A program made the translations under genes and the position numbers. The notes beneath the pieces were generated by a model. That model saw only the letters and a program-made list of their open reading frames with translations, was not told where the DNA came from and did not search any database. 64,000 bases of DNA from contig NZ_JAJFEQ010000005.1 in the NCBI RefSeq assembly GCF_020707265.1, positions 1 to 64,000 of the forward strand, written 5' to 3'. Of this stretch, positions 38,761 to 48,226 are shown piece by piece. This DNA comes from Massilia sp. IC2-477. Its GTDB lineage: Bacteria; Pseudomonadota; Gammaproteobacteria; Burkholderiales; Burkholderiaceae_D. How positions within the stretch are numbered: the first letter of the stretch is position 1; each line of letters opens with the position of its first letter.

Positions 38761-40233
38761 TTAGGCCTGCGCTGGCGCCCGTTGAAGCCAGTCCATCAGC
38801 TCCGCCTTGCCCCGCTCGTCCAGATCCGGAAGCATCGATGCATACCATTCCCGCGTTGCGCCCTTGTCCAGGACCTTATCGACGATCTCCGCGCTTTTTT
38901 CCAGAAACACGTGGAATAAGGGCATGCGATGTCCGAACAGGAAGGTCGGGTCGGTCACGTGCAGGTGCGTGTACCAATCCCGCAGCTGTTCCAGCAACGG
39001 CATGGCGGCATGTACGTGATTTGCCCTGCTCAGGGCAGAGAGCATATTGGTCAGTATCGAGATGCCGGACATCTCCTCCGACTCTGCATTGAGTGCGCGC
39101 GCGCGCTCCGCCCATTCCATTCCCTGCTCGACCTGATCGGCCATGACCGAGCTGGTTGCACACTGCAAGGCATTATGCGCACTCGACTCGCAGGCAAACA
39201 ATGCCTGCCAGTAGGCGGTAGCCTTCGGCCATTGCGCGGTTTCCGAACATACGATTGCACAGATGCGGTTGGCATCGCAATACAAATGATTGTTTAGGGA
39301 CGCGATAAACGGCAATGCTTCCTCATAGGCGGCTTGAAACTCGCCTGCTTGCAGGTGGGTGATGGCACTGGCAAGTTCGGGGGGATCGGCCTGCTGCATC
39401 CCGGCCGAACTGATTGCGGCAAGCAACGCGTCCAGCTCGACCTTTGGTACACGCAAGTACGTGCCGGGCGAGCTTTCAACGACGTGCTCCTGTTGATGCT
39501 CGCCTCTTATCTCGACGGTTACGAAGGACACCAGGATTTCACTGCCTGTGCCGCGATACACCCGCAATCTTGAAAATTTCTTGCTCGCTTCGTCGGGTTC
39601 CCGGACAAGAACATTCGCCAGGGAGGCCGATGATTCCGTTATGAAGTGCATGAGCGCAGCCTTGCCGACCAGCTTCAACTTCTCTGGTAACTCGTCATAT
39701 TCCGCCCATCTGCCGGTCGACTCGTCAAAGAGCTCTTCCGCACGCATTTTCCCCAGATAGTGCGGAAAAAAGAGCAAGGTCCATAATTCGCCAAACCACG
39801 CCAACACCATCACGGACTTGGTGAGCCAGTTCTCGGCCGACCAGATGTTCAGGACTTGATTGAAGGCCGTGGCGGGATGGCTTGCCATGTGGAGGGCGCC
39901 GGCCAAAAGCGCTGCACTACTTTGGTCGGCATCTGCCTGCAAGGCTATCCACACTGGCCATTGGATCAACCATGCGAACAGGCCAAGCAAAAGGCCGAAC
40001 AATCCGGCCCACCATGGATTTCGAACCCTGGCGTTCGCGCAGACGCGTTTCACCAAATGCGTTAGCAGGAATGCAAAAGCGAAGCAAATGAAGAAGTTGA
40101 AGAAGAATGGCAGCAGGTGGATGAGCCAGGCATACAGGGCTGCTGCCGGAGGCGTCAGGGCGAAACAGCCCAGTGCCGGGGGCATGACACTGCGTGGAAC
40201 AACACCTGAAGGCTGGTAGACGGAATAGGACAT
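38761..40233 (-). CDS. Unknown membrane protein, long paralog with helical-repeat tail
   Basis: A 490-aa protein of unknown family. The N-terminal half mirrors the downstream gene: YQPSGVVP, helices near 20-95 (including AWLIQWPVWIAL), one more helix near 150-168 (VMVLAWFGELWTLLFFP), the FDESTGRWAEY motif, and a module ending TYLRVPKVELDAL. The C-terminal 220 residues are an added helical domain (HLQAGEFQAAYEEALPFI; AYWQALFACESSAHNAL; QVEQGMEWAERARAL) that looks like degenerate TPR repeats. I start at ATG 40233 because the paralog starts at the same point relative to YQPxG; an ATG at 40272 is also in frame. Confidence 0.75.
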   Translation of the reverse strand: MSYSVYQPSGVVPRSVMPPALGCFALTPPAAALYAWLIHLLPFFFNFFICFAFAFLLTHLVKRVCANARVRNPWWAGLFGLLLGLFAWLIQWPVWIALQADADQSSAALLAGALHMASHPATAFNQVLNIWSAENWLTKSVMVLAWFGELWTLLFFPHYLGKMRAEELFDESTGRWAEYDELPEKLKLVGKAALMHFITESSASLANVLVREPDEASKKFSRLRVYRGTGSEILVSFVTVEIRGEHQQEHVVESSPGTYLRVPKVELDALLAAISSAGMQQADPPELASAITHLQAGEFQAAYEEALPFIASLNNHLYCDANRICAIVCSETAQWPKATAYWQALFACESSAHNALQCATSSVMADQVEQGMEWAERARALNAESEEMSGISILTNMLSALSRANHVHAAMPLLEQLRDWYTHLHVTDPTFLFGHRMPLFHVFLEKSAEIVDKVLDKGATREWYASMLPDLDERGKAELMDWLQRAPAQA

Positions 40234-40507
40234 GGGAGTGGGAGATAGTGAGCGAATCGTCGGCGAATGCACCGCTACAGAATCTACTCTCCCTCAAGGC
40301 GCAGCTATTGCCTGAGCGCAATATTATCGAACGCCCGATTGGCTGGTCTTGCGCGAACGCTGCACTCCAGAAAACTTTGACAGTACGATGAATCACCAAG
40401 GGTGTCTTGCTCTCGTAAGCGGGAGCGCGTCCGAAGCGATCCCCCCGTCCGGGCCCCTTAGCAATCATTGCGCTACCAGAACGATTCTTTCATTGCATGG
40501 ATATCTC

Positions 40508-41134
40508 ATGATTCACCGACTCGCACGGAGTTTGCCTATCGCAATCGCAATGATGAACATCGTTGCCATCCCTGCTGCCGAATGTGGAAATTTGCATGGC
40601 CAGCAGATCGAGCCGATCGCGATCGATCCGCAAGAGGCAATCGCTCACGGCGGCACCGCCTATTCCGTTCGGTATGAACCACGCACCAGGACGATTGCGT
40701 TGTTGAACGGGCGAAAACGAATAGTCTTAAGCTCCGTGGTGAGAAATTTCGACCCGACCATAGTAGGTGCTGAACGGGTGATCGGGCTGCTACCGGAACA
40801 CCTTCAGCTCTACCGGAACGCAAACGTGCTGGTGTATGTCTCTGCTATTCGGACCAGCGGCGGAGATGGAGGCGGATACTGTGGCGGTGGGTCGGAGACT
40901 TTCCTGAACTTCCTGGACGTGAGCAACCCGAAGCCCACCCAAAAGGCCAGCCTTCTCATTGCCAGCTGCGAACATTCAATCGAACTGTACGACCAAGATC
41001 TGCCGAAGGGAATTCTCGGCCTTCTATTGAACATCAATGGACGTCTGGCCATGCAGTTCCTATCTTACGGAGACCGCGAAGGCTCGCTCACTGCCGTCGT
41101 TTCAGTGGATTTCCGGACGCTCGAATTCCAGTGA
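40508..41134 (+). CDS. Unknown secreted protein with GYCGGGSE motif
   Basis: A 208-aa protein with a Sec signal peptide (basic start, hydrophobic IAIAMMNIVAIPAA, cleavage near AECGN). The mature part is rich in beta strands (RTIALLNGRKRIVLSSVV; VLVYVSAIRTSGG) and has three Cys, one in the motif GYCGGGSE, a pattern I have seen only in uncharacterised secreted proteins. It is divergent from the paralogous membrane proteins, with 274 bp between starts, and it too has lower GC. No strong ribosome binding site precedes the ATG. Function unknown; its position suggests it belongs to the accessory segment. Confidence 0.65.
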   Translation: MIHRLARSLPIAIAMMNIVAIPAAECGNLHGQQIEPIAIDPQEAIAHGGTAYSVRYEPRTRTIALLNGRKRIVLSSVVRNFDPTIVGAERVIGLLPEHLQLYRNANVLVYVSAIRTSGGDGGGYCGGGSETFLNFLDVSNPKPTQKASLLIASCEHSIELYDQDLPKGILGLLLNINGRLAMQFLSYGDREGSLTAVVSVDFRTLEFQ

Positions 41135-41185
41135 AACTGCTGAGCGACTCACACGCGAGCATTGTTCTGCTCAGCAGTTACGCGC

Positions 41186-42502
41186 TCAGCCCGGCAGCGA
41201 AGTATTCGGCAGCACCGCCGTAAAAATACTGCCCTTCCCCGGTACCGAACTGACCTGCAGTCGGCCGCCGTGGCGCAGCAGGACGTGCTTGACGATCGCC
41301 AGCCCCAGGCCGGTGCCCTGGGTCTCGCGCGAGCGGCTCTTGTCCACCCGATAAAAGCGTTCGGTCAGGCGCGAGATGTGGATCGGTTCGATGCCGATGC
41401 CGCAGTCGGTGACCGAGAAGCGCAGGTCGTCGGGGCCGCGGGTCCACGACAGGCGGATGGTGCCGCCGTTCGGCGAATAGCGCACCGCATTCGAGGCCAG
41501 GTTGGCAAAGGCGCTGCGCAGTTCTTCCAGGCTGCCCATCACGTCGGGGCCATCGATCTCGATGTCGACCTGGTGGCGGCCGCCGGACAGGGCGCGGGCT
41601 TCCGCGGCGACCGAATCGACCATCGCGCGCATGTCCACCCGCTCGCGCTTGAGCGGGAATTCGTCGGACTCCAGGCGCGACAGGGTCAGCATGTCGCCGA
41701 TCAGGCGCTGCATGCGGTGCGCCTGTTCGGTCATCAGTTCCAGGTGGGCGGTACGGGTGGCCACGTCCAGGCCCGGGTCGGACATCGCGATCTCGAGGAA
41801 GCCAACGATCACCGTCAGCGGTGTGCGCAGTTCGTGCGAGGCGTTGGCGATGAAGTCGCGCCGCATGGCCTCGATGCGCTCGGTATCGGTGGCGTCGTGC
41901 GTCACCAGGATCTGGCGCCGGTTCTCGAAGGGGATGATGCGGCATTCGAGCTTGCGGCCACGGAAGGACAGCGTCAGCGGCTGCTCGTAGCGGCCCAGGA
42001 TCACGTAGTCGATGAACTCGGGATGGCGCACCAGGTTAGTCACGCGCAGGCCCTTGTCGCGCGCCATGGTGAGACCGAGGTGGCGCTCGGCCGCCTCGTT
42101 GCACCATTCGAGGAACAGCACGTCGTCCATGATCGCCACGCCTTCCGGCAGCAGCTGCATCGCCTGGCGGAAGCGCGCCAGCCATTCGGCCATCTCGGCC
42201 TGGTGGCGCTCGTCCTCGCGCCGCAGGCGGTACAGGCGCGCAAAGACGTCGGTCCAGGCGCCCCACCCGTCCGGCAGGCGGCTCGAGTGCGGGTCGTTCA
42301 GCCATTCCCCCAGTTCGTGCAGGTAGCGCAGCTGGACGAACAGTGCGATCACCACGGCGGCCAGCGCGAACACGAGCGCGGACACCAGGTCGGACATCCA
42401 CCACACGATGCCGGCGGCCGCGAACACGAGTCCCAGGCGCAGGACGGCCGGCACCCAGAACAGCAGCTTCGGATTGATGGAGCTCACCGTTTCGTCAGCC
42501 AC
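41186..42502 (-). CDS. phoR: Phosphate-regulon sensor histidine kinase
   Basis: Inner-membrane kinase that phosphorylates PhoB when phosphate is scarce. The 438-aa protein has two N-terminal helices (about 14-30 and 35-56), a linker with a PAS-like domain (LLPEGVAIMDDVLFLEWCN), the H-box NASHELRTPLTVIVGFLE, the N-box NLASNAVRYSPNGG, and G-boxes GIGIE and GTGLGLAIVKH. It is last in pstSCAB-phoU-phoB-phoR and begins 7 bp after phoB, so it is co-transcribed. No large periplasmic domain, as expected for signalling through PstSCAB/PhoU. Confidence 0.95.
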   Translation of the reverse strand: MADETVSSINPKLLFWVPAVLRLGLVFAAAGIVWWMSDLVSALVFALAAVVIALFVQLRYLHELGEWLNDPHSSRLPDGWGAWTDVFARLYRLRREDERHQAEMAEWLARFRQAMQLLPEGVAIMDDVLFLEWCNEAAERHLGLTMARDKGLRVTNLVRHPEFIDYVILGRYEQPLTLSFRGRKLECRIIPFENRRQILVTHDATDTERIEAMRRDFIANASHELRTPLTVIVGFLEIAMSDPGLDVATRTAHLELMTEQAHRMQRLIGDMLTLSRLESDEFPLKRERVDMRAMVDSVAAEARALSGGRHQVDIEIDGPDVMGSLEELRSAFANLASNAVRYSPNGGTIRLSWTRGPDDLRFSVTDCGIGIEPIHISRLTERFYRVDKSRSRETQGTGLGLAIVKHVLLRHGGRLQVSSVPGKGSIFTAVLPNTSLPG

Positions 42503-42509
42503 GCGCCGC

Positions 42510-43196
42510 TCACTTCTCGGACAGCATGTAGCCGACGCTGCGCACGGTGCGGATCAGGCCATCTGCGCTCTTCAAGGCCTTGCGCAGCCGCAGCACGTGC
42601 ACGTCGACCGTGCGCTCCTCGATCACGGCGTGGTCGCCCCACACCTTGTCGAGCAGCTGGGCGCGCGAGAACACGCGCTCGCGGTGGGCCATCAGGAACT
42701 TCAGCAGCTTGTATTCGGCGTTGCCGATGTCGATCTGCTGGTTCTCGACCGAGACCGTGCAGCTGTTCGGGTCGAGCACCACGGTGCCGGCGCGCAGGGG
42801 CGCTTCGGCCAGGTGCGGGCTCTTGCGGCGCAGCAGCGCGCGCGAGCGCGCCAGCAGCTCGCGCGGCGAGAAAGGCTTGGTGACGTAGTCGTCGGCGCCC
42901 GTGTTCAGGCCGGCGATCTTGTCCTCCTCCATGCTCTTCGCGGTCAGCATGATCACCGGGATCTCCTGGAAGTCACGGTCGCCGCGCAGGCGCGAGAGCA
43001 GGCGCAGGCCGCTCTGGTCGGGCAGCATCCAGTCCAGCAGCACCAGGTCGGGCTTGCCGCGCGTGATGCTGTCCCAGGCGCCGCCCACCGTGTCGGCGGT
43101 GCGGATGTCCCAGCCGGCTTCGCGCAGCGAATACTTCACCAGTTCGACGATCGCGGGTTCGTCTTCGACCAGCAGGACGCTCGTGTTGTCCGCCAT
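42510..43196 (-). CDS. phoB: Phosphate-regulon response regulator
   Basis: OmpR-family transcription factor that binds PHO boxes. The 228-aa protein has a receiver domain with the phospho-Asp in LVLLDWMLPDQSG (near residue 54), Lys in DYVTKPFSP, and a C-terminal winged helix ending EERTVDVHVLRLRKAL and IRTVRSVGYML. Start ATG 43196 lies two bases after the phoU stop. The frame extends upstream over phoU, but that part is not coding. It probably activates this same operon through the PHO box at 47830-47848. Confidence 0.96.
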   Translation of the reverse strand: MADNTSVLLVEDEPAIVELVKYSLREAGWDIRTADTVGGAWDSITRGKPDLVLLDWMLPDQSGLRLLSRLRGDRDFQEIPVIMLTAKSMEEDKIAGLNTGADDYVTKPFSPRELLARSRALLRRKSPHLAEAPLRAGTVVLDPNSCTVSVENQQIDIGNAEYKLLKFLMAHRERVFSRAQLLDKVWGDHAVIEERTVDVHVLRLRKALKSADGLIRTVRSVGYMLSEK

Positions 43197-43198
43197 GC

Positions 43199-43900
43199 CT
43201 AGTAGCCCGCCTGCTCGGTGACCACCGGCTTGCTGTGGCGGATGTCGCGGCCTTCGACCACGTAGATCACGTATTCGGCGATGTTCTTGGCGTGGTCGCC
43301 GATGCGCTCGATGGCCTTGGCCACCCACAGGGTATCCAGCGCCGACGAGATGGTGCGCGGGTCTTCCATCATGAAGGTGATCAGGTTGCGCAGGATGGTG
43401 CGGAATTCGTGGTCGATCACTTCGTCGGCCGCGATCATTTCCAGCGCCTGCTTGCCGTCCAGGCGCGCAAAGGCGTCGAGCGCATTGTGCAGCAGGTCGG
43501 TGGTGGCGCGCGCGATGGTGCGCACCATGTCGTAGTGGGCGAACGGGGTGCCGCCGCGCTCGTGCAGGCCCTTGGCGGTGCGCGCGATCTTCGAGGCTTC
43601 GTCGCCGATGCGTTCCAGGTCGGTGATGACCTTGATGGTGGCCATCACGGTGCGCAGGTCGTTCGCGGTCGGCTGGCGGCGCACGATCAGGTGGGAGCAG
43701 GCGTCGTCGAGCTGCACTTCGAGCTGGTTGACGGCCTGGTCGTCGGCGATCACGCGGTCGGCGCGCGCCGAATCGCCCACGCGGAAGCATTCGATCGCTT
43801 CGTCGAACGCGGTTTCCACCATGCCGCCCATCAGCAGGACCTTGGATCGAATCGCTTCCAGTTCCTGATCATACTGTTTGGATGAATGCTCGCCCGTCAT
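43199..43900 (-). CDS. phoU: Phosphate signalling regulator PhoU
   Basis: Cytoplasmic all-helical protein that links the Pst transporter to PhoR and limits phosphate uptake. The 233-aa length is standard, with two PhoU three-helix repeats, each with the metal-binding type motif DxxER/E (LERIGDEASKIA near 95 and IERIGDHAKNIAEY near 200). It lies between pstB and phoB on the same strand. Confidence 0.96.
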   Translation of the reverse strand: MTGEHSSKQYDQELEAIRSKVLLMGGMVETAFDEAIECFRVGDSARADRVIADDQAVNQLEVQLDDACSHLIVRRQPTANDLRTVMATIKVITDLERIGDEASKIARTAKGLHERGGTPFAHYDMVRTIARATTDLLHNALDAFARLDGKQALEMIAADEVIDHEFRTILRNLITFMMEDPRTISSALDTLWVAKAIERIGDHAKNIAEYVIYVVEGRDIRHSKPVVTEQAGY

Positions 43901-43940
43901 AACTGCTCTCCAATCTCGTAATCGTATTCTATTCTTGTGA

Positions 43941-44747
43941 TCAGCCGAAGCGGCCGGTGATGTAGTCTTGCGTCTCTTTGCGGGCCGGATTCATGAAGAT
44001 CTGGTCGGTCTCGCCGAATTCCACCAGCTCGCCCAGGTACATATAGGCAGTGTAATCGGAACAGCGGGCCGCCTGCTGCATGTTGTGGGTCACGATGGTG
44101 ATCGTGTAATCCTGTTTCAGCTCGCTGATCAGTTCTTCGATCTTGGCGGTCGAAATCGGGTCGAGGGCCGAGGTCGGCTCGTCCAGCAGCAGGACGTCGG
44201 GTTTCACCGCCACGCCGCGCGCGATGCACAGGCGCTGCTGCTGGCCGCCGGACAGCGACAGGCCGCTCTTATTCAGCTTGTCCTTGGCTTCTTCCCACAA
44301 CGCCGCCTTCTTCAGCGCCCACTCGACGCGCTCGTCCATCTCGCCCTTGGACAGGTTCTCGTACAGGCGCACGCCGAAGGCGATGTTGTCGTAGATCGAC
44401 ATCGGGAACGGGGTCGGCTTCTGGAACACCATGCCGACTTTCGCGCGCAGCATGTTGACGTCCACGCCTGGCTCCAGGATGTTGCGGCCGCGGTAGAGGA
44501 TCGAACCTTCGGCGCGCTGGCCCGGGTACAGGTCGTACATGCGGTTCAGGGTGCGCAGCAGGGTCGACTTGCCGCAGCCCGAAGGACCGATAAAGGCGGT
44601 CACCTGCTTGTCGTGGATGTCGAGCGACACGTTCTTCAGGCTCTGGGTCTTCCCGTAGAAGAAATTCAGCCCCTCGATCTCGATCGTCTTGGCTTTGGCG
44701 GCGCTAGGTGCCGTCTTGGTCATGGCTTGGGTCATCACGTTGGTCAT
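43941..44747 (-). CDS. pstB: Phosphate ABC transporter ATPase
   Basis: Energises phosphate import by PstCA. ABC motifs are all present: Walker [10 protein letters not shown] near residue 53, Q-loop [10 protein letters not shown], signature LSGGQQQRL, Walker [13 protein letters not shown], and the H-loop THNM. At 268 aa it is normal. The N-terminus offers three in-frame ATGs (44747, 44735, 44723) before [11 protein letters not shown], so the first dozen residues are uncertain. It is 21 bp downstream of pstA. Confidence 0.96.
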   Translation of the reverse strand: MTNVMTQAMTKTAPSAAKAKTIEIEGLNFFYGKTQSLKNVSLDIHDKQVTAFIGPSGCGKSTLLRTLNRMYDLYPGQRAEGSILYRGRNILEPGVDVNMLRAKVGMVFQKPTPFPMSIYDNIAFGVRLYENLSKGEMDERVEWALKKAALWEEAKDKLNKSGLSLSGGQQQRLCIARGVAVKPDVLLLDEPTSALDPISTAKIEELISELKQDYTITIVTHNMQQAARCSDYTAYMYLGELVEFGETDQIFMNPARKETQDYITGRFG

Positions 44748-44768
44748 TCCAAATAGGTTCGTTGTCGG

Positions 44769-45626
44769 TCAGCGCGGGGTCTTCTGGGTGAACAGGGTGC
44801 GCGACACGATGTTCAGGGCCAGCACGGTGAAGGTCACCAGCAGCGCGCCACCCCAGGCCAGCGAGCGCCAGTCGTCGTAGGGGCTCATCGCGTAGGTGTA
44901 GATCACCACCGGCAGGTTGGCCATCGGCTGGGTCATGTCGGTGCTGAAGAACTGGTTGTTCAGGGCGGTGAACAGCAGCGGCGCGGTTTCGCCCGAGACG
45001 CGGGCCACGGCCAGCAGCACGCCGGTGATCACGCCGGCCTTCACGGCGCGCAGGCGCACCGTCATCGCCACCTTCCAGTGCGGTGCGCCGAGGGCGTAGG
45101 CCGCTTCCAGCAGGCTGTTGGGCACCAGGCGCAGCATGTTGTCGGTGGTGCGCACCACGACCGGAATCGCGATCAGGGACAGCGCGATCGAGCCGGCATA
45201 GCCGGCGAAGTTGCCGACCTTCGAGACATACAGGGCGTACACGAACACGCCGATCACGATCGACGGCGCCGACAGCATGATGTCGGTGACGAAGCGCGTC
45301 ACTTGCGCAAACTTGTTGTTCTCGCCGTATTCCGCCAGGTAGATGCCGGCCAGGATGCCGATCGGGGTGCTGACCAGGGTCGACAGGCCGACCATCATCA
45401 GGCTGCCGACGATGGCGTTGCGCAGGCCGCCCGGGCTGCCCGGGGCCGGCGTGTCCATCGTGAACAGGGCGGTCGACAGGCCGCCAAAGCCTTCCTTGAC
45501 CAGGGTGGCCAGGATCCAGAGCAGCACCGCCAGGCCGAGGCCCATGGCAACGATCGACAGGAAGATGCCGATGCGGTGCGCCAGCAGGCGCTTGCGGTAG
45601 ACAGGGTTTTTCACGGCGCCGTGCAT
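44769..45626 (-). CDS. pstA: Phosphate ABC transporter permease PstA
   Basis: One of the two membrane subunits of the high-affinity phosphate importer. The 285-aa protein has six predicted helices and the permease EAA-type loop (LLEAAYALGAPHWKV near residue 195). A first helix near 22-42 follows a basic N-terminus. Start overlaps the pstC stop by one base (TAATG). No anomalies. Confidence 0.96.
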   Translation of the reverse strand: MHGAVKNPVYRKRLLAHRIGIFLSIVAMGLGLAVLLWILATLVKEGFGGLSTALFTMDTPAPGSPGGLRNAIVGSLMMVGLSTLVSTPIGILAGIYLAEYGENNKFAQVTRFVTDIMLSAPSIVIGVFVYALYVSKVGNFAGYAGSIALSLIAIPVVVRTTDNMLRLVPNSLLEAAYALGAPHWKVAMTVRLRAVKAGVITGVLLAVARVSGETAPLLFTALNNQFFSTDMTQPMANLPVVIYTYAMSPYDDWRSLAWGGALLVTFTVLALNIVSRTLFTQKTPR

Positions 45627-46651
45627 TATTTGGTTCCTTCTTTGCGGGACATACCGATCAACATCAGCTTCGCGGCCGACAGCACGATGAAGGTGATGGC
45701 GAACAGGATCAGGCCGAGGGCGAACAGCGAAGACTGGTGCATCGCCGAGGTGGCTTCGTTGAACTCGTTGGCCAGGGTCGAGGAGATCGAATTACCGGCC
45801 GAGAACAGTGACCAGGACAGGTCGTGCGCGTTGCCGATCACGAAGGTGACGGCCATGGTCTCGCCCAGGGCGCGGCCCAGGCCCAGCATCACGCCGCCCA
45901 CCACGCCGGTGCGGGTATAAGGCAGCACCACCTTGCGCACCACTTCCCACTTGGTGCAGCCGAGGCCATACGCCGATTCCTTCAGCACGGTCGGCACGAC
46001 TTCGAACACGTCGCGCATCACGGACGCGATGAAGGGGATGATCATGATCGCCAGGATCAGGCCGGCGGTCAGGATGCCGATGCCCATGGTCGGGCCCTGG
46101 AACAGCTGGCCGATCACCGGCAGCTGGCCGATGGTGTTCTTCAGCAGCGGCTGCACGTGGTCGGCGAACAGCGGGGCGAACACGAAGAAGCCCCACATGC
46201 CGTAGATGATCGACGGGACGCCCGCCAGCAGCTCGACCGCAGTGCCCAGGGGACGGCGCAGCCAGGCCGGGCAGATCTCGGTGAGGAACAGGGCGATGCC
46301 GAAGCTGATCGGAAACGCCACCGCCAGCGCGATGATCGAGGTGGCGAGCGTACCCCAGATCGCGATCATGGCGCCGAACTGGTCACCCACCGGATCCCAC
46401 TCGACCCGGGTGATGAAGGCGGGGCCGAATTCCTTCAGCGCCGGCGCCGCGCCGAGGAACAGGGAGACGATGATCCCGACCAGCACCAGGAGCACGGTGG
46501 CCGCGAACAGCAGGGTAAGTTTATGGAAGAGGAAGTCCTGGATGCGCTGCTTGCGCATGGTATTGCGCAGGGCCGCGGCCTGGCGGGCTTCGGTCTCGGA
46601 TAAGGCCTGGCCGGTCAGCTCGTCCAGCGCGACGGAGGGTTGTACGCTCAT
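45626..46651 (-). CDS. pstC: Phosphate ABC transporter permease PstC
   Basis: Partner permease of PstA. The 341-aa protein has a soluble N-terminus of about 60 residues, then six helices, with the EAA-type loop [16 protein letters not shown] use ATG 46651 ([11 protein letters not shown]); an in-frame TTG at 46720 would put the start between pstS and pstC on the far side of the hairpin and is unlikely. Separated from pstS by a 10-bp perfect hairpin. Confidence 0.95.
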   Translation of the reverse strand: MSVQPSVALDELTGQALSETEARQAAALRNTMRKQRIQDFLFHKLTLLFAATVLLVLVGIIVSLFLGAAPALKEFGPAFITRVEWDPVGDQFGAMIAIWGTLATSIIALAVAFPISFGIALFLTEICPAWLRRPLGTAVELLAGVPSIIYGMWGFFVFAPLFADHVQPLLKNTIGQLPVIGQLFQGPTMGIGILTAGLILAIMIIPFIASVMRDVFEVVPTVLKESAYGLGCTKWEVVRKVVLPYTRTGVVGGVMLGLGRALGETMAVTFVIGNAHDLSWSLFSAGNSISSTLANEFNEATSAMHQSSLFALGLILFAITFIVLSAAKLMLIGMSRKEGTK

Positions 46652-46679
46652 GGCTATTTTGTCAATCTTCTTGGCAAAC

Positions 46680-46706
46680 GGAAGGGCCGTACTGGCCGGC
46701 CCTTCC
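46680..46706 (-). terminator. Hairpin between pstS and pstC
   Basis: Perfect 10-bp arms GGAAGGGCCG (46680-46689) and CGGCCCTTCC (46697-46706) with a 7-nt loop, 17 bases after the pstS stop. The tail is only weakly T-rich, so it probably attenuates read-through or protects the pstS mRNA, giving more binding protein than transporter. Confidence 0.65.
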
Positions 46707-46723
46707 CTGCGCGGTTTCAATGA

Positions 46724-47761
46724 TTACCAGATCGCCTTGCCCGATGCGTCTTTCACGTTGGCGCGCCAGGCGTCCTGCACCAGCTTGGTCACGCTATCCG
46801 GCATCGGCACATAGTCCAGCTCGACGGCGGAAGCGTCGCCGTTCTTGTAGGCCCAGTCGAAGAACTTCAGGACTTCCTTGCCGCGGTTTCCGTCAGCCTG
46901 GCTCTTGTGCACCAGGATGTAGGAGACACCGGTGATCGGCCAGCTGGCCTTGCCCGGCTGGTTGGTCAGCACCACGGCGAAGCCCGGGGTACCGGTCCAG
47001 TTGGCGCCGGCGGCCGCGGCCTTGAAGGCTTCGTCGTCCGGCTGCAGGAAGGCGCCATCCTTGTTCTGCAGCTGGGTGTGCTGCATCTTGTTGCGCTTGG
47101 CGTAGGCCCACTCGACGTAGCCGATCGCGCCCTTGATGCGCTGCACGTTGGCGGCCACGCCTTCGTTGCCCTTGCCGCCCACGCCCACGGCCCACTTGAC
47201 GGTGGTGCCGGCGCCGATCTTGGCCTTGAATTCAGGGCTCATCTGCGACAGGTAGTCGGTGAACAGGAAAGAGGTGCCCGAGCTGTCCGCGCGGCGCACG
47301 ACGGTGATGTCGTCGCTAGGTAGCTTGACGCCCGGGTTCAGCGCGGCGATCGGCTGGGCGTTCCATTTGGTGATCTTGCCCAGGTAGATATCGGCCAGCA
47401 CCGGACCGGTCAGCTTGATCTGGCCCGGGGCGGTGCCCGGCACGTTCACGACCGGGACCACGCCGCCCATGATGGCCGGGAACTGGAACAGGCCGGCGCT
47501 GGTGAGCTCGGCGGCCGGCAGCGGCATGTCGGAGGCGCCGAAGTCCACGGTCTTGGCCTTGATCTGCTTGATGCCCGCGCCCGAACCGACCGACTGGTAA
47601 TTCAGGCCGGTGCCGGAGGCTTTCTGGTACAGCTCGGCCCACTTGGCGTAGACCGGATACGGGAACGTGGCGCCGGCGCCGGTGATGGTGGCTGCCTGCA
47701 CGTTGGCGGCGAGGCTGGCGGCTGCGATAGCGATGGAGGCGAACAGGTGCTTCATGCGCAT
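46724..47761 (-). CDS. pstS: Periplasmic phosphate-binding protein
   Basis: High-affinity phosphate receptor of the Pst transporter. The 345-aa precursor has a Sec signal (KHLFASIAIAAASLAANVQA). The mature start ATITGAGATFPYPVYAKW is typical, and phosphate-contact motifs include GSGAGIKQI and RRADSSGTSFLFTDYL. I use ATG 47761, preceded by AGGA at suitable spacing; ATG 47755 is equally plausible. A PHO box lies 68 bp upstream. Confidence 0.97.
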   Translation of the reverse strand: MRMKHLFASIAIAAASLAANVQAATITGAGATFPYPVYAKWAELYQKASGTGLNYQSVGSGAGIKQIKAKTVDFGASDMPLPAAELTSAGLFQFPAIMGGVVPVVNVPGTAPGQIKLTGPVLADIYLGKITKWNAQPIAALNPGVKLPSDDITVVRRADSSGTSFLFTDYLSQMSPEFKAKIGAGTTVKWAVGVGGKGNEGVAANVQRIKGAIGYVEWAYAKRNKMQHTQLQNKDGAFLQPDDEAFKAAAAGANWTGTPGFAVVLTNQPGKASWPITGVSYILVHKSQADGNRGKEVLKFFDWAYKNGDASAVELDYVPMPDSVTKLVQDAWRANVKDASGKAIW

Positions 47762-47829
47762 GATGGATCCTTTCGAGAGGTCCGGGATTCGGTCCCGTTT
47801 CATTGACGCTGCGAAGTCTACTGGCCGAA

Positions 47830-47848
47830 TATGACAAGTTGATGACAG
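47830..47848 (-). promoter_or_regulatory. PHO box upstream of pstS
   Basis: On the minus strand CTGTCAT and TTGTCAT are direct 7-mers whose starts are 11 bp apart (CTGTCATCAACTTGTCAT), matching the PhoB consensus. A possible -10 (TAGACT) lies about 12 bp downstream, the geometry of class II PhoB promoters. It should drive pstSCAB-phoUBR under phosphate limitation. Confidence 0.88.
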
Positions 47849-48073
47849 ATGAAATAATCGGCGTCACACAGAGCGAAAGCCGTGCGTCATGCGGCCGGGT
47901 TGGCGGGGGCGCGCCAACGCGATTGTGACAGCTCCCGACGCCTCCGAAGCAGGCCGATCCGATGTAAAAATATTCACGCAAGCGGCAGCCTGGCGACCTT
48001 GTAAATACGAAGCGGTCTGCTAAGCTGAAAGCGTATCTTTACAGGGAGGGGATGCTGAAAAGCGTTCGTATGT

Positions 48074-48190
48074 ATGTTGAGTGTTATGGTGTTTGGCATA
48101 CTCAGCGGCCTGGTGGGTCTCGTGGCTTTCGAGATCTGGCAGGAAGTGCAGGGTAGCCGGGATGGCTTGTACGATCACTATCACGAATAG
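48074..48190 (+). CDS. Candidate 38-aa small membrane protein
   Basis: Short + strand frame with one hydrophobic segment (MVFGILSGLVGLVAFEIW) and a polar tail ending YDHYHE. It starts at ATG 48074 or ATG 48086, neither with a strong ribosome binding site; a purine-rich GGGAGGGG lies about 24 bases upstream. A hairpin (GGTCCG/CGGACC) and a perfect intrinsic terminator follow the stop, so a short + strand transcript is likely. The RNA could equally be a non-coding sRNA. A 69-aa frame on the other strand overlaps it. Confidence 0.35.
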   Translation: MLSVMVFGILSGLVGLVAFEIWQEVQGSRDGLYDHYHE

Positions 48191-48226
48191 TGCCGGTCCG
48201 ATTCTCCGGACCATGTCATAAAGCGA

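Noticed and set aside
46652..46720. TTG at 46720 as the pstC start
   Set aside because: It would begin next to the pstS stop and place the pstS-pstC hairpin inside the coding region; ATG 46651 gives the normal PstC N-terminus.
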